A stretch of 64,000 nucleotides of DNA, taken from contig NZ_JABASS010000009.1 in the NCBI RefSeq assembly GCF_016107545.1, positions 43,709-107,708 on the forward strand, in the 5' to 3' direction. Below the pieces are notes generated by a model. It was not told the DNA's origin. It was given only the letters and a program-made list of their open reading frames with translations, and ran no database searches. This DNA comes from Psychrobacter namhaensis (GTDB taxonomy: Bacteria; Pseudomonadota; Gammaproteobacteria; Pseudomonadales; Moraxellaceae). The translations under genes and the position numbers were made by a program. Shown piece after piece: positions 46,465-55,735 of this stretch (the first letter of the stretch is position 1; every line of letters starts with the position of its first letter).

Positions 46465-46755
46465 TTAGCTATCATCATCACGGACAGATGAGGGATGACG
46501 TAGTAATGGCGTGACCTCAACTTTCATGTATGGGTACAGGGGGAGCGACATCATGATGTCGTGTAGCTCTTCATTACTATCGACATCGAAAATACTAAAG
46601 TTAGAGTACTCACCAGCCAAACGCCAAATGTGACGCCATTTACCTTGTTCTTGGAGTTTTTGTGAGAGGGCTTTTTCGGTTGCTTTAAGCTCGTTGACCT
46701 TATCGGCATCCATATCCGTTGGGATTAAAACATCCATTCTGACGTGGTATAACAT
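46465..46755 (-). CDS. catC: Muconolactone delta-isomerase
   Basis: 96 aa, exactly the CatC length. It starts MLYHVRMDVLIPTDMD and carries EKALSQKLQEQGKWRHIWRLAGEYSNFSIFDV-type motifs of the family (seen in pieces). It moves the double bond of muconolactone to give 3-oxoadipate enol-lactone. The open frame extends to 46797, but the ATG at 46755 has AAGGA seven bases before it. It lies 165 bases after catB. Confidence 0.95.
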   Translation of the reverse strand: MLYHVRMDVLIPTDMDADKVNELKATEKALSQKLQEQGKWRHIWRLAGEYSNFSIFDVDSNEELHDIMMSLPLYPYMKVEVTPLLRHPSSVRDDDS

Positions 46756-46920
46756 AACTGTTTCCTTGTATCTGTTGAAGGGTAGTGTGGCTGACAACTG
46801 CTTCCTGTCAGCACTCAGTGTTCATATATAGGGTTACCTGTATTTTTGACGCTTTTTGGCGGCTTGCTATACGCTCTTAGTGTCAGAGTTACTCGTATAG
46901 TCTTGTAATAATGTTGGTTT

Positions 46921-48042
46921 TTATAATGTGGCCGCGGCTTGTTTGGCATAGTGGTATACCTTGTCGCTATCTACTTCGATACCAAGACCTGCGCCAGTAG
47001 GAACGCTCAGGCCAAAATTTTGGTAGTCAAGCGGCTGTGCTAAGATATCTTCGGTCAGTAAGAGTGGACCGAAAAGCTCTGTGTCAAATCTCAAACTAGG
47101 ATAAGTGGCAAACACGTGTGCTGATGCCGCTGTACCGATAGGACCCTCTAACATCGTACCGCCGTAAAGCTCGACACCCGCTAAATGTGCCATGTGTCCG
47201 ATCAAGCATGCTGCCTTTAAGCCACCTGCTTGGTTAATTTTTACCGCAAAGACATCGGCACAGTGATCGGCTGCTAGCTGAAAAGCATTTTGTGGGTCTT
47301 GAACCACTTCATCCGCCATAATAGGCACATCAAAGTGCTCTGTTAACCGTTTTAGGGCCGTTTTATTGCGCATTGAGATGGGCTGCTCTATTAGGTCAAC
47401 GTCGCCTGCTTGCAGTAGACTAATGCCTTTCATTGCCTCAAGCTCTGACCACGCCTGATTGACATCGACGGTAATTCGGCAATCTGGTAGCGCTTGTTTG
47501 ATAGCCAGTACGTGGGCGACATCTTCAAGAATCGGATTGCTACCAATTTTTAACTTAAAGATACGATGGCGTTTTTGTGCCATCATTTGCTTGGCCTCAC
47601 TGATATCGGTCGCTGTATTACCACTGGCCAGCGTCCACGCCACCTCGATACGATCACGTACCCGGCCACCGATCAGCTCACTCACGGGCAGGTTTAGACG
47701 TTTGCCTTCGATATCCAGTAGTGCTGTTTCAATCGCACACTTTGCAAAACGGTTGCCGTTGATGTGAAGGTTTAACAGTTGCATCGCTTTTGCTGCGCTG
47801 GCGGGCTGCTCTTTTAGTAGTAGCGGGGTAAAGTAGGTGTCGATATTGGTTTTGATGCTATGAGGACTCTCTTCAGCATAGCTTAGGCCGCCAATCGTCG
47901 TCGCTTCGCCCCAGCCTTCATAACCGTCTTCTGTTTGAATGTGTACGAGCACGAGTACTTGTTCGTTCATGACGGTACAAGCAAGCTTATGCGCTCGAAT
48001 AGTAGGTATTGGTACCAGCAAGGTATTAATTGAACGAATCAT
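46921..48042 (-). CDS. catB: Muconate cycloisomerase
   Basis: 373 aa, enolase superfamily. The catalytic Lys is in FKLKIGSN (KxK) near residue 168, metal ligands are in TVDVNQAW, LIEQP and MADEVV, and the second Lys is in VFAVKINQAGG. It lactonises cis,cis-muconate to muconolactone with Mn2+. It is the first gene of the twelve-gene minus-strand series. Its promoter region is shared with the divergent LysR gene and contains an exact CatM-type site 98 bases before the ATG. Confidence 0.95.
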   Translation of the reverse strand: MIRSINTLLVPIPTIRAHKLACTVMNEQVLVLVHIQTEDGYEGWGEATTIGGLSYAEESPHSIKTNIDTYFTPLLLKEQPASAAKAMQLLNLHINGNRFAKCAIETALLDIEGKRLNLPVSELIGGRVRDRIEVAWTLASGNTATDISEAKQMMAQKRHRIFKLKIGSNPILEDVAHVLAIKQALPDCRITVDVNQAWSELEAMKGISLLQAGDVDLIEQPISMRNKTALKRLTEHFDVPIMADEVVQDPQNAFQLAADHCADVFAVKINQAGGLKAACLIGHMAHLAGVELYGGTMLEGPIGTAASAHVFATYPSLRFDTELFGPLLLTEDILAQPLDYQNFGLSVPTGAGLGIEVDSDKVYHYAKQAAATL

Positions 48043-48139
48043 GACAGTCCCTAATTGAATGAGTGTTGCTTCCTTATGCTTAATAAGAACTATAAATGCT
48101 AGATAACAGCATGTCTAAGACCTATTTAGTCTACTATTG

Positions 48140-48154
48140 ATACCTTTTAGGTAT
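48140..48154. promoter_or_regulatory. CatM/BenM operator in the catB-catM gap
   Basis: An exact ATAC-N7-GTAT dyad (ATACCTTTTAGGTAT) lies 98 bases before catB. A second, imperfect ATGT-N7-GTAT copy lies at 48180-48194 with the same TTTAGGTAT half, 40 bases away centre to centre. Two sites fit the LysR pattern of an activation pair, or autoregulation of the divergent gene. Confidence 0.85.
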
Positions 48155-48300
48155 TTTTATAACCAACCTGCGCCGTGTTATGTTCTTTAGGTATAAAGAT
48201 GGTTGCTATGATCGCGTTCACTCAGTTGATATAGCCACTAGTAATACCACTGAAAAAATGACACTAAAAAAAGCCCAAGGCTTAATCAAGGAAGAGAAAA

Positions 48301-49218
48301 ATGGAACTGAGGCATTTACGCTACTTTGTGGCAGTCGCAGAAGAAAAAAGTTTCAACAAGGCTGCTGCTCGCCTGTATATCTCACAGCCGCCCCTTAGTA
48401 GACAAATCAAGCAGCTAGAGGAAGAGATAGGCGTTACGTTAATTGATAGGGAAAATCGCCCGCTCAAACTGACTGAAGCAGGGGAGTTTTTTTATGATCA
48501 TGCGATGCAGATACTAAAGAAATCGGATGATCTGCGGGCGATGACCATTCGTAAAGGTAATTTTGACAACTCTTTGTCTATCGGTTTTGTCTCATCGATA
48601 CTGTACGGCATCTTGCCAAAAGTAATCGCCTATTTTCGTGAAGTATATCCAAACATCGAGATTAAACTGTACGAGCTGAATTCTTGGCAACAAACACAAG
48701 GGTTGGTAGACGGCAAAATAGACGTTGGTTTTGGTAGGCTGCTGTTCGAAGATGCCTCTATTCGGCGGCTGTTGCTCAGAGAGGAAAGCTTGGTGGTTGC
48801 AGTTCCTATTGGTCATCCTTTCGCGCAAGAAGGGCGTACCAGTTTGAGACTAACGGATTTAACCAATGAGAATCTATTACTGTACCCAACCGCGCCGCGT
48901 CCCAGTTTTATCGATTACGTCTTGGAGTTGTTTGAGGCGCGTAATTTAAAAGCCAACTATTTTACGGAAGTGCGTGAGTTGCACATTGCATTAGGATTGG
49001 TGGCCGCTGGTGAGGGTTTGACAATTGTCCCCAAAACTCTTGAACATTTGCGTAGTCAAGAAGTGACTTATATACCCTTTGAAGATCGATTGATTACCTC
49101 ACCGATTGTGATGAGTGTCAGGCACTTTGACAAGTCAGAGCTTTTAAAAACATTGCTGGACGTCACTTATCAAATATATGACACAGAAGGCTTTGACTAC
49201 AAACGTGAAAACATTTAA
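48301..49218 (+). CDS. LysR-family regulator of benzoate/catechol degradation (CatM/BenM type)
   Basis: 305 aa. The N-terminal winged helix MELRHLRYFVAVAEEKSFNKAAARLYISQPPLSRQIKQLEEEIG is the CatM/BenM pattern (read in parts), and the effector domain has Ser-rich FVSSILYG near residue 98. It probably activates catB and benK on binding cis,cis-muconate; whether it also senses benzoate directly (BenM) or not (CatM) cannot be said. Only one such regulator is present, where A. baylyi uses two. AAGGAAG stands seven bases upstream of the ATG. It is divergent from catB with 258 bases between. Confidence 0.9.
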   Translation: MELRHLRYFVAVAEEKSFNKAAARLYISQPPLSRQIKQLEEEIGVTLIDRENRPLKLTEAGEFFYDHAMQILKKSDDLRAMTIRKGNFDNSLSIGFVSSILYGILPKVIAYFREVYPNIEIKLYELNSWQQTQGLVDGKIDVGFGRLLFEDASIRRLLLREESLVVAVPIGHPFAQEGRTSLRLTDLTNENLLLYPTAPRPSFIDYVLELFEARNLKANYFTEVRELHIALGLVAAGEGLTIVPKTLEHLRSQEVTYIPFEDRLITSPIVMSVRHFDKSELLKTLLDVTYQIYDTEGFDYKRENI

Positions 49219-49426
49219 AGACCTTAAAGAAAGACAAAAAGACGGAGTATTCTCTCGAGGGTTTTAGGTATTTAGGCCCCAGCACTTTGTTGTTAGTGTT
49301 AAGGTTTACAATAAAAAAACTGCTGAGATGCGCCAATTTGCCCTATAGTTGTTTATAAGTTTGATGAATTTATTAGGACTTATCCCATAAAGGCTGAAAT
49401 TTTGATATTAAGTAGGATCATAAGTG

Positions 49427-50344
49427 TTAGTCAGTCGTTATAGACTCATCCCAGTAGGGCGGCGAACCATAGTACCCTTCAATAAAATCAATAAAACACC
49501 TGACTTTATGAGGCAATAGTTTCCTGTGCGCGTAGACAACGTATAAGCCTAAAGGCTCTGGTTCAAACTCAGGCAACACTATCACCAGCTTACCACTACT
49601 AAGGGCGGTACTAGCAATAAACGTCGGTTGCAATATCAATCCTGCCCCCGCTATTGCAGCGTCAACCAGTACGTCGCCATTATTACTACGAAATTCACTC
49701 CCTTGTTGCATGTATTTTGTCTTTAAGCACTGGTAGAGGTCTTCCCGTCCTTTCATATTCATGTAGCTATAGTGCAAATAACGATGATGATTAAGGTCGG
49801 CAAGCTGTGTAGGCGTACCATGCGTTGCAAGATACTGAGGCGAAGCGCATAAAACCACACGTATGGGCGCGACGGGTTTGGCAACAAGCGATGAGCTTTT
49901 TAGCTGCCCGATACGCAATGCCACATCGAACCCTTCCTCAATGATATCTACCTTACGATCACTCAGTTGTAGATCGACCTTGACCAAAGGATAGCGTCGC
50001 TGAAAGTCGGTGACTAATCTCGCCATGTGTTTTAGGGCAAACGACACAGGCGCACTTATTCTTAAGGTACCTTTAGGGTTCTGCTGCAAGCCTCCTAATT
50101 GCGACTCCATGTCATCAATACTTAATAAAATTTGCTGTGCGTGCCCAAAGTAGTGACTACCAGCCTCAGTGAGGCTGACTTTACGAGTAGTACGATTAAG
50201 CAGACGTGTATTGAGCTGATCTTCCAACTTAGAGACATACTTGCTGACCAATTGCGGTGACAGGCGCAAAGCGTTTGCCGCATTACTAAAGTTGCCTTCG
50301 GTCACGACCGCGACAAAGGCACGCATCGCATCAATTCTATCCAT
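49427..50344 (-). CDS. LysR-family regulator (quinone-response type)
   Basis: 305 aa. Begins MDRIDAMRAFVAVVTEGNFSNAANAL with the helix-turn-helix RLSPQLVSKYVSKLED, the CrgA/YhaJ-like LysR subgroup; GTLRISAPVSFALKHM starts the effector domain. It is divergent from the doxX-like gene, and the 150-base gap holds a TTATCAAC-N5-GTTGTTAA palindrome. In E. coli the LysR protein YhaJ activates yqjF (DoxX family) in response to nitroaromatic breakdown products. The same neighbours here suggest the same role. Confidence 0.87.
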   Translation of the reverse strand: MDRIDAMRAFVAVVTEGNFSNAANALRLSPQLVSKYVSKLEDQLNTRLLNRTTRKVSLTEAGSHYFGHAQQILLSIDDMESQLGGLQQNPKGTLRISAPVSFALKHMARLVTDFQRRYPLVKVDLQLSDRKVDIIEEGFDVALRIGQLKSSSLVAKPVAPIRVVLCASPQYLATHGTPTQLADLNHHRYLHYSYMNMKGREDLYQCLKTKYMQQGSEFRSNNGDVLVDAAIAGAGLILQPTFIASTALSSGKLVIVLPEFEPEPLGLYVVYAHRKLLPHKVRCFIDFIEGYYGSPPYWDESITTD

Positions 50345-50366
50345 GGGTTATCTACTCTTACCTTTA

Positions 50367-50387
50367 TTATCAACGATATGTTGTTAA
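50367..50387. promoter_or_regulatory. LysR-type operator palindrome
   Basis: TTATCAAC-GATAT-GTTGTTAA (arms 7 of 8 complementary). A further half-site CGTTGATA lies at 50421-50428 in inverted orientation to the first. The spacing fits a regulatory site plus activation site between the divergent LysR and DoxX genes. Confidence 0.6.
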
Positions 50388-50494
50388 TTATTCCCTATAA
50401 TCTATCTTACTCTGATAATACGTTGATAGTAAAGTGTGTTTATGCCTAAAGGCTGACAATTTATTTTAATGAAACATCATGGAGTAAGAATAAA

Positions 50495-50947
50495 ATGCAA
50501 ACATCCCTGTTCAATAAAACTTTGCAGACCAAAGCTGGGTCTGCCGCTTTCATCCTTCGCGTACCAGTCGGCTTGATTTTGGCCGCACATGGTGCCCAAA
50601 AGCTGTTTGGTTGGTTCTGGGGCAATGGTTTGGCAGGTACCGCGCAGTGGCTGAGCAGTATGGGCATTGAACCTGGATATCTAATGGCTTTGCTGGCAGG
50701 AGGCGCGGAGTTCTTCGGCGGTCTTGCACTAGTAATAGGGCTGCTAACTCGTCCTGCCGCTCTAGTAGCCGCCTTCACTATGTTGGTCGCTATCTTTTCT
50801 GTACATATTGGTAATGGTTTATTTGCCGCTGATGGTGGTTATGAGTATGCGTTGACCTTGTTTGTTACTTTGATTGCTTTAGCCGTACAAGGTGGCGGGT
50901 ATCTCAGTGTGGACAAGGCTTTATCAGAAAAACTAGGGCGTGTTTAA
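50495..50947 (+). CDS. DoxX-family membrane protein
   Basis: 150 aa, four membrane helices. FILRVPVGLILAAHGAQKLFGWF and GGAEFFGGLALVIGLLTRPAAL are the DoxX-family pattern. It corresponds in context to E. coli YqjF, induced by quinone-like products of nitroaromatics. The function in the inner membrane is uncertain (redox or sulfur stress). It is the first gene of a three-gene set; the next start is 50 bases on. Confidence 0.87.
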   Translation: MQTSLFNKTLQTKAGSAAFILRVPVGLILAAHGAQKLFGWFWGNGLAGTAQWLSSMGIEPGYLMALLAGGAEFFGGLALVIGLLTRPAALVAAFTMLVAIFSVHIGNGLFAADGGYEYALTLFVTLIALAVQGGGYLSVDKALSEKLGRV

Positions 50948-50997
50948 TCGTTTCTATCAAAACGAAAGCAGCATCAGGACATTAGGAGTAAGCGATT

Positions 50998-51948
50998 ATG
51001 TTGATTCATGGCAAGTGGACTGAAAACTGGCAACCGGTACAAGCTGAGGACGAGCAAGGGCGGTTTATCCGTCAGACCTCATCATTTCGTCATTGGATTA
51101 CGCCGGATGGAGAGCCCGGTCCGACTGGCGTTGGTGGCTTTAAAGCAGAAAAAGGCCGCTACCATTTATATGTGGCATTGATTTGCCCTTGGGCATCACG
51201 CACCTTAATGGTACGGCAATTAAAAGGCCTGCAAGAAATGATTGATATCACTGTTGTCAATCCACAACTTGGTGACCAAGGCTGGCAGTTTGGTGGGTTC
51301 GATGGCGCTGACAATGATACTATCAACGGTGCCCAATATGTCCATCAACTCTACACCAAAGCCGCGCCTGACTTTACCGGACGGGCGACTGTACCCGTGC
51401 TATGGGACAAAAAAAGCGGTACTATCGTCAACAATGAGTCCGCTGACATTTTGCGGATGCTCAATAGTGCCTTTGCAGAACTAGTGCCAAGCGATGTTGA
51501 TTTGTGCCCAAAAGAGCTGGCTGATGACATTGAGTCACTAAATTTAGCCATGTATAACAATCTGAATAATGGGGTCTATCAAGCGGGTTTTGCAACGACA
51601 CAGACTGCCTATGAAGAAGCTTATCATCAAGTATTTCACATGCTAGATTTACTGGAAAAGCGTCTGAGTGATGGTCGCCAGTATCTGTTTGGTACTCAGC
51701 TGATCGAAAGCGATATTCGCTTATTTGTCACCCTTGTACGCTTTGATGCGGCGTATTATGGACTGTTCAAATGCAATCGTAACTTGATTAAAGATATGAA
51801 TGCACTGCATGTCTATATGCTACGAATGTTAGCACTGGATGATATCGCAGCAACGGTGAGTGTAGAGCATATCAAGGCGGGATATTATTCCATAAAGGCG
51901 TTAAATCTGAATGGAATCGTTCCTGTTGGACCTAAAAGCATTCAGTAA
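50998..51948 (+). CDS. Glutathionyl-hydroquinone reductase (Xi-class GST, YqjG/PcpF type)
   Basis: 316 aa. ALICPWASRTLMVRQLKGL places the catalytic Cys at residue 63 in the CPWA motif of Xi-class enzymes. VPVLWDKKSGTIVNNESADILRM supplies the glutathione site, and FGTQLIESDIRLFVTLVRFDAAY is the C-terminal family motif. It reduces glutathionyl-hydroquinones back to hydroquinones, protecting against quinones that may arise from catechol. It is coupled with the DoxX gene; its 3' end is close to the dioxygenase. Confidence 0.92.
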   Translation: MLIHGKWTENWQPVQAEDEQGRFIRQTSSFRHWITPDGEPGPTGVGGFKAEKGRYHLYVALICPWASRTLMVRQLKGLQEMIDITVVNPQLGDQGWQFGGFDGADNDTINGAQYVHQLYTKAAPDFTGRATVPVLWDKKSGTIVNNESADILRMLNSAFAELVPSDVDLCPKELADDIESLNLAMYNNLNNGVYQAGFATTQTAYEEAYHQVFHMLDLLEKRLSDGRQYLFGTQLIESDIRLFVTLVRFDAAYYGLFKCNRNLIKDMNALHVYMLRMLALDDIAATVSVEHIKAGYYSIKALNLNGIVPVGPKSIQ

Positions 51949-52087
51949 GTCAGACAGCAAATGCATAAAGTTTTTACCTAACCTTAGTGTTTATAGGCTG
52001 CGTCGTATTATTTATCGCCTGAATGAACAGACTGGAGTAACGTTAATGAGTAATGAATTTACAAGTAATAAGATAGGGGAGAGTACC

Positions 52088-52912
52088 ATGCCCGTACCAT
52101 TATCGGCCGACTCAGTAACGCAGCCAGTACTGTTTATCCCTCATGGTGCGGGGCCGTGTTTTTTTATGGATTGGCAACCGGCTGATACCTGGGACAAAAT
52201 GGCTGTGTTTCTAAAAAGTATCTCAAATCGTTTACCACAGCGTCCCACAGCTATTTTGATGGTTAGTGGCCACTGGCAAACGCCTGAGTTTAGTGTTACC
52301 GCTGGCAGGCAACCCGAGCTGATTTATGACTATTTTGGTTTTCCTAAGCATACTTATCAGCTCACTTATCCAGCGCCTGGTGCGCCAGTATTGGCAGATC
52401 GTATTAGTAAGTTGCTCACCACTGCAGGTTTAGACAACAGACAAGATATCTCTAGAGGCTTTGATCATGGCGTGTTTGTGCCGTTGAAGTTGATGTTTCC
52501 TGAGGCAGACATTCCAGTGGTGCAGTTGTCACTACGTAATGACCTTAATCCTGAAGCGCACTTGCTGGCAGGTCGAGCCATTGCATCATTACGTAAGGAA
52601 GGGGTGTTGATTGTGGGGAGTGGTATGAGTTTTCATAATATGCGTGGCTATGGAGACCCACGTTTTACCGCACCGTCAGAGATATTTGACGAGTGGTTGA
52701 CTCAAGCTGTGGAGGCGGAGCCAGAAGCGCGATTCGCAGCCCTATCTAAATGGTCAAGTGCGCCTCATGCGCTCGAATCTCATCTGCTGGGTGCAGAAGA
52801 GCACCTGATACCTTTGATGGTGGCAGCAGGCGCAGCAGAAAGCGATCACGGTACCAAAGTTTATTCTCAGCAAGTCCTTAGCACACAGATATCAGCTTTT
52901 CAGTTTGGCTAA
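52088..52912 (+). CDS. DODA-type class III extradiol ring-cleavage dioxygenase (YgiD-like)
   Basis: 274 aa from the ATG at 52088 (GGGGAG six to seven bases before it); an ATG at 52046 with GGAG is also usable. Iron/zinc ligands are His in FIPHGAG, VSGHW and FDHGVFVPL, and GSGMSFHNMRGYGD is the late family motif. YgiD homologues open the ring of DOPA or catechol-like diols. With the hydroquinone reductase upstream this suggests disposal of stray catechols or quinones. An open frame from 51911 overlaps the upstream gene but has no ribosome site. Confidence 0.88.
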   Translation: MPVPLSADSVTQPVLFIPHGAGPCFFMDWQPADTWDKMAVFLKSISNRLPQRPTAILMVSGHWQTPEFSVTAGRQPELIYDYFGFPKHTYQLTYPAPGAPVLADRISKLLTTAGLDNRQDISRGFDHGVFVPLKLMFPEADIPVVQLSLRNDLNPEAHLLAGRAIASLRKEGVLIVGSGMSFHNMRGYGDPRFTAPSEIFDEWLTQAVEAEPEARFAALSKWSSAPHALESHLLGAEEHLIPLMVAAGAAESDHGTKVYSQQVLSTQISAFQFG

Positions 52913-53005
52913 TCTCGTTAAGTGGGGATTCAATCAGTTCCTTGACTGCCCGTGTACTAAGATGAAGAAGCGTCGAAACCAATACAGTCATGATCAGTAT
53001 GAAGA

Positions 53006-55279
53006 CTAAAAGCGATAGGTCAGTCTGCCTACCACATTTATAGGTTCACCATACGTTAACCCAAAGAAGTTTTCGCCAGCAAGATATTTTTGATTGAATA
53101 AATTATTGACGTTAAGCTGCGCTTCTAGATTTTCATTGACAGCATATCTTGCCATGATGCTAGCCAGTGTCACATCATCTTGGCCGTACTTTTCAGAGCG
53201 TCCAGTCACAGGATTGGTGACAATACCATAGTAGCCGTTTGACCAATCAATACCGCCACCAACGGTCAAGTTAGGAATGATATCGTCCATATCGTAGGTG
53301 GCAAACAGATTAAGCGTGGTGTCAGCGTAGCCAGTGTTGATGGCTTTGCCATTCTTGCCTTTAGCATTAAAGTGCGTGTAGCCAATAGTCGCTTGTAGCT
53401 TGTCACTAAGCTGACCGGTGACTTCTACTTCGACGCCCTGACTGGTGCCATCTGCGCCAACATAGGCTTTTTCAAGACCAGCACCTGGTATTGTTTGACC
53501 GCCATCGAGTTGTGCAAGGTCGTTTTGCTCGATTCTAAAGATACTGACTTGGCTTTGTAGTGCGCCATTATCCGACTCACTTTTTAGACCAATCTCGTAG
53601 TTTTTGCCTTCGATAGGATCGAGATAACGACCATTGATATCACGTTCTGACTGAGGTTGAAAGATCGCGCTATAGCTGGTGTAGAGGCTGTGATTGTCGT
53701 TGACATCATAAGTGATACCCGCATAAGGCGTCCAAATGTGCTCGGATTCAGTATTTACATTACTGCCATACTGAAAACCCGAGCGCTCATAATCAGACAC
53801 ACGTGACCCCAAAATTAACGATAAAGGATCGGTTAACTGAAGCTGAGCTGCTGCAAAAATGGCTTTTTCTTTAGTAGTGACATCAGAGCTTTGGGTTTTG
53901 TCACCCCACACTGTTTCAGGATAACTGCCATCCCAATCAGAAAATTCAGACACAGGCAACAGTCCGTCGGGCGGTGCTGTATAAGTAAAGGTGTCAAGAT
54001 CGCTTTTTTTATAAGAGCCACCGACGATGACTTGATGCGTTTTGCCTAAGGCATCAAAATTACCGGTCAATTCGGTTTTAACATTGACTTGCTTGCGTTC
54101 GGTATCGGCGTGGAATGGATTTAAGTTGTAAATCAGTCCAGCGTCAGGATCAACGCTGCTGGCATACATGTACAGCAGTTTTGGGCTACTGTCGCTCTCG
54201 TTATAACTGGCATTGGTGGTGAGGTTCCAGTCTTCATTGAAGTCATGGTCGATATCAGCAAAGTAATAGACGTTGTCAGAGTCCCAGTTTGTCCAATTGG
54301 CACTGCCATTCTTACTGGTGTCCCATTCTGCTTTTGAGCCATCGCTTAAGTAACTGGGCAAACCGCCCCACATGGTTGATTTTGACTTATTGTGCTGACG
54401 GCTGGCACCAATGCTGACTGTGGTATTGTCGCTCACATCCGCATCAACCGTGGCATAAAGCAGATTTTGTCCCAATTCTTGACGGTCGATAAAGGTATCG
54501 CCATCTTGATAATTTGCCACAACTCGGCCCCGTACCGCACCGCTCTCACTCAATGGCTGGCTGTGATCGACACTGAGGCCATAATAACCATAACGATCTA
54601 CGTCAGCCGAGAGTTCAGTAGCACGTACGTTACTATCCGCACGTTTACGTATTAAGTTAACATTGGCAGAAGGGTCACCTGTGCCACTCATCAAACCGGT
54701 GGCGCCGCGTACAATTTCAACATGATCAAACATAGCGGTATTAATACCATATTCGCCCATGGCGGCCTGCTGAACAAAGTCAGTGTCCAACCCGTCGATT
54801 TGGAAGCCATTAATGCCAAAACCCCTTGCTGAAAACCCGCTGCGAGCGCCATCAATACTGCCCACTTGAATAGCGGGTGCGCGTTTGAGTACCTCTGTTA
54901 AATTGTTTGAGTTTTGATCTTTGATCTGCTGATGGGTGACCACACTGACGGCCTGCGGGGTTTCTCTGGCTGATAACGCCAATCCTGTGGCGCTACGGGC
55001 GACAGGGATAGTGTAGCTATCAGTATTTTCAGTGACTTGTTTGTTTATATCTGCCGTGACCACGATGGTTGGTAGCGTGGTACTTGGTTCGGCTTCGCTG
55101 TTTGCGCGATTGATGTCGCCACTGTCATCCGTAGTCGTGGTTAGCGGTGATGGTTCAGCGTGAATCATCGATGAACTTACTGCTAAAGAAGCAATGGCTG
55201 ACAGGTGCATGGTTTGTTTGACAAACCAACTTAAAGTACTGGGTTTATACCGATTTATATTTTGTGTGACTGTAAACAT
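53006..55279 (-). CDS. TonB-dependent siderophore receptor (FhuE/FpvA-like)
   Basis: 757 aa from the ATG at 55279 (a TTG lies five codons upstream; neither has a clear Shine-Dalgarno). The signal sequence ends near SSSMIHA. The plug has TPQAVSVVTHQQIKDQ, FSARGFGINGFQIDG and VEIVRGATGLMSGTGDPSANVN, typical of hydroxamate and pyoverdine receptors. The barrel ends VVGRLTYRF with terminal Phe. A Fur box lies about 145 bases upstream. The ABC importer genes beyond it (fhuB-type) are on the same strand, so this locus holds both membranes' parts. Confidence 0.92.
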   Translation of the reverse strand: MFTVTQNINRYKPSTLSWFVKQTMHLSAIASLAVSSSMIHAEPSPLTTTTDDSGDINRANSEAEPSTTLPTIVVTADINKQVTENTDSYTIPVARSATGLALSARETPQAVSVVTHQQIKDQNSNNLTEVLKRAPAIQVGSIDGARSGFSARGFGINGFQIDGLDTDFVQQAAMGEYGINTAMFDHVEIVRGATGLMSGTGDPSANVNLIRKRADSNVRATELSADVDRYGYYGLSVDHSQPLSESGAVRGRVVANYQDGDTFIDRQELGQNLLYATVDADVSDNTTVSIGASRQHNKSKSTMWGGLPSYLSDGSKAEWDTSKNGSANWTNWDSDNVYYFADIDHDFNEDWNLTTNASYNESDSSPKLLYMYASSVDPDAGLIYNLNPFHADTERKQVNVKTELTGNFDALGKTHQVIVGGSYKKSDLDTFTYTAPPDGLLPVSEFSDWDGSYPETVWGDKTQSSDVTTKEKAIFAAAQLQLTDPLSLILGSRVSDYERSGFQYGSNVNTESEHIWTPYAGITYDVNDNHSLYTSYSAIFQPQSERDINGRYLDPIEGKNYEIGLKSESDNGALQSQVSIFRIEQNDLAQLDGGQTIPGAGLEKAYVGADGTSQGVEVEVTGQLSDKLQATIGYTHFNAKGKNGKAINTGYADTTLNLFATYDMDDIIPNLTVGGGIDWSNGYYGIVTNPVTGRSEKYGQDDVTLASIMARYAVNENLEAQLNVNNLFNQKYLAGENFFGLTYGEPINVVGRLTYRF

Positions 55280-55418
55280 CAAATAAGATCTCAATTATAG
55301 TAGTAGGGAGGCCGGTCCAACATCATGTTGATACAGCGTTAAGTTTTTTGCTCATAAAACGCTGTAGAAATAACACGCCCATTGGCTGGTAGATAGGCAC
55401 TGTCGAATACCGAACAAT

Positions 55419-55437
55419 GATAATGATAATTGTTACT
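55419..55437 (+). promoter_or_regulatory. Fur box before the third TonB-dependent receptor
   Basis: Matches the 19-base Fur consensus at 15 of 19 positions by hand count, including an unbroken GATAATGATAAT. Confidence 0.82.
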
Positions 55438-55683
55438 ATTAGCAATACAGTACGAAATATTTTTGAAACATCGACGAATCGATTGATGTCCTACACCGTA
55501 GTTTTATTGATTTGACGGAAGAGAACGAAGGGTATGAATAGACGATTTGGGAATGAAAGAATAGATGCTAAAAAACGAGGCGCCACCACACTGCAAACTG
55601 TTAAATGCTATGAGTAGGCTAAGTGATGGTAATCGTTCACTAACGATAGCTTTTGCAAGACTTTTAATTGTCTAAATATCTCG

Positions 55684-55735
55684 CTTGTCCAGAATGACGA
55701 CACGGCCAGTTATCGTCACTTTGGGCAAGTTTTTG
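55684..55735. terminator. 17-bp hairpin after the fhuB-type gene
   Basis: CTTGTCCAGAATGACGA pairs with TCGTCACTTTGGGCAAG (two G-U, one mismatch on the plus strand) around a 12-base loop. The T-run follows on the plus side, although the nearest upstream gene is on the minus strand. It probably ends the minus-strand operon; a plus-strand transcript is the alternative. Confidence 0.5.

Noticed and set aside
48180..48398. Small plus-strand open frame overlapping the regulator start
   Set aside because: It overlaps the LysR gene in another frame and contains the operator copy; it looks like a chance frame.
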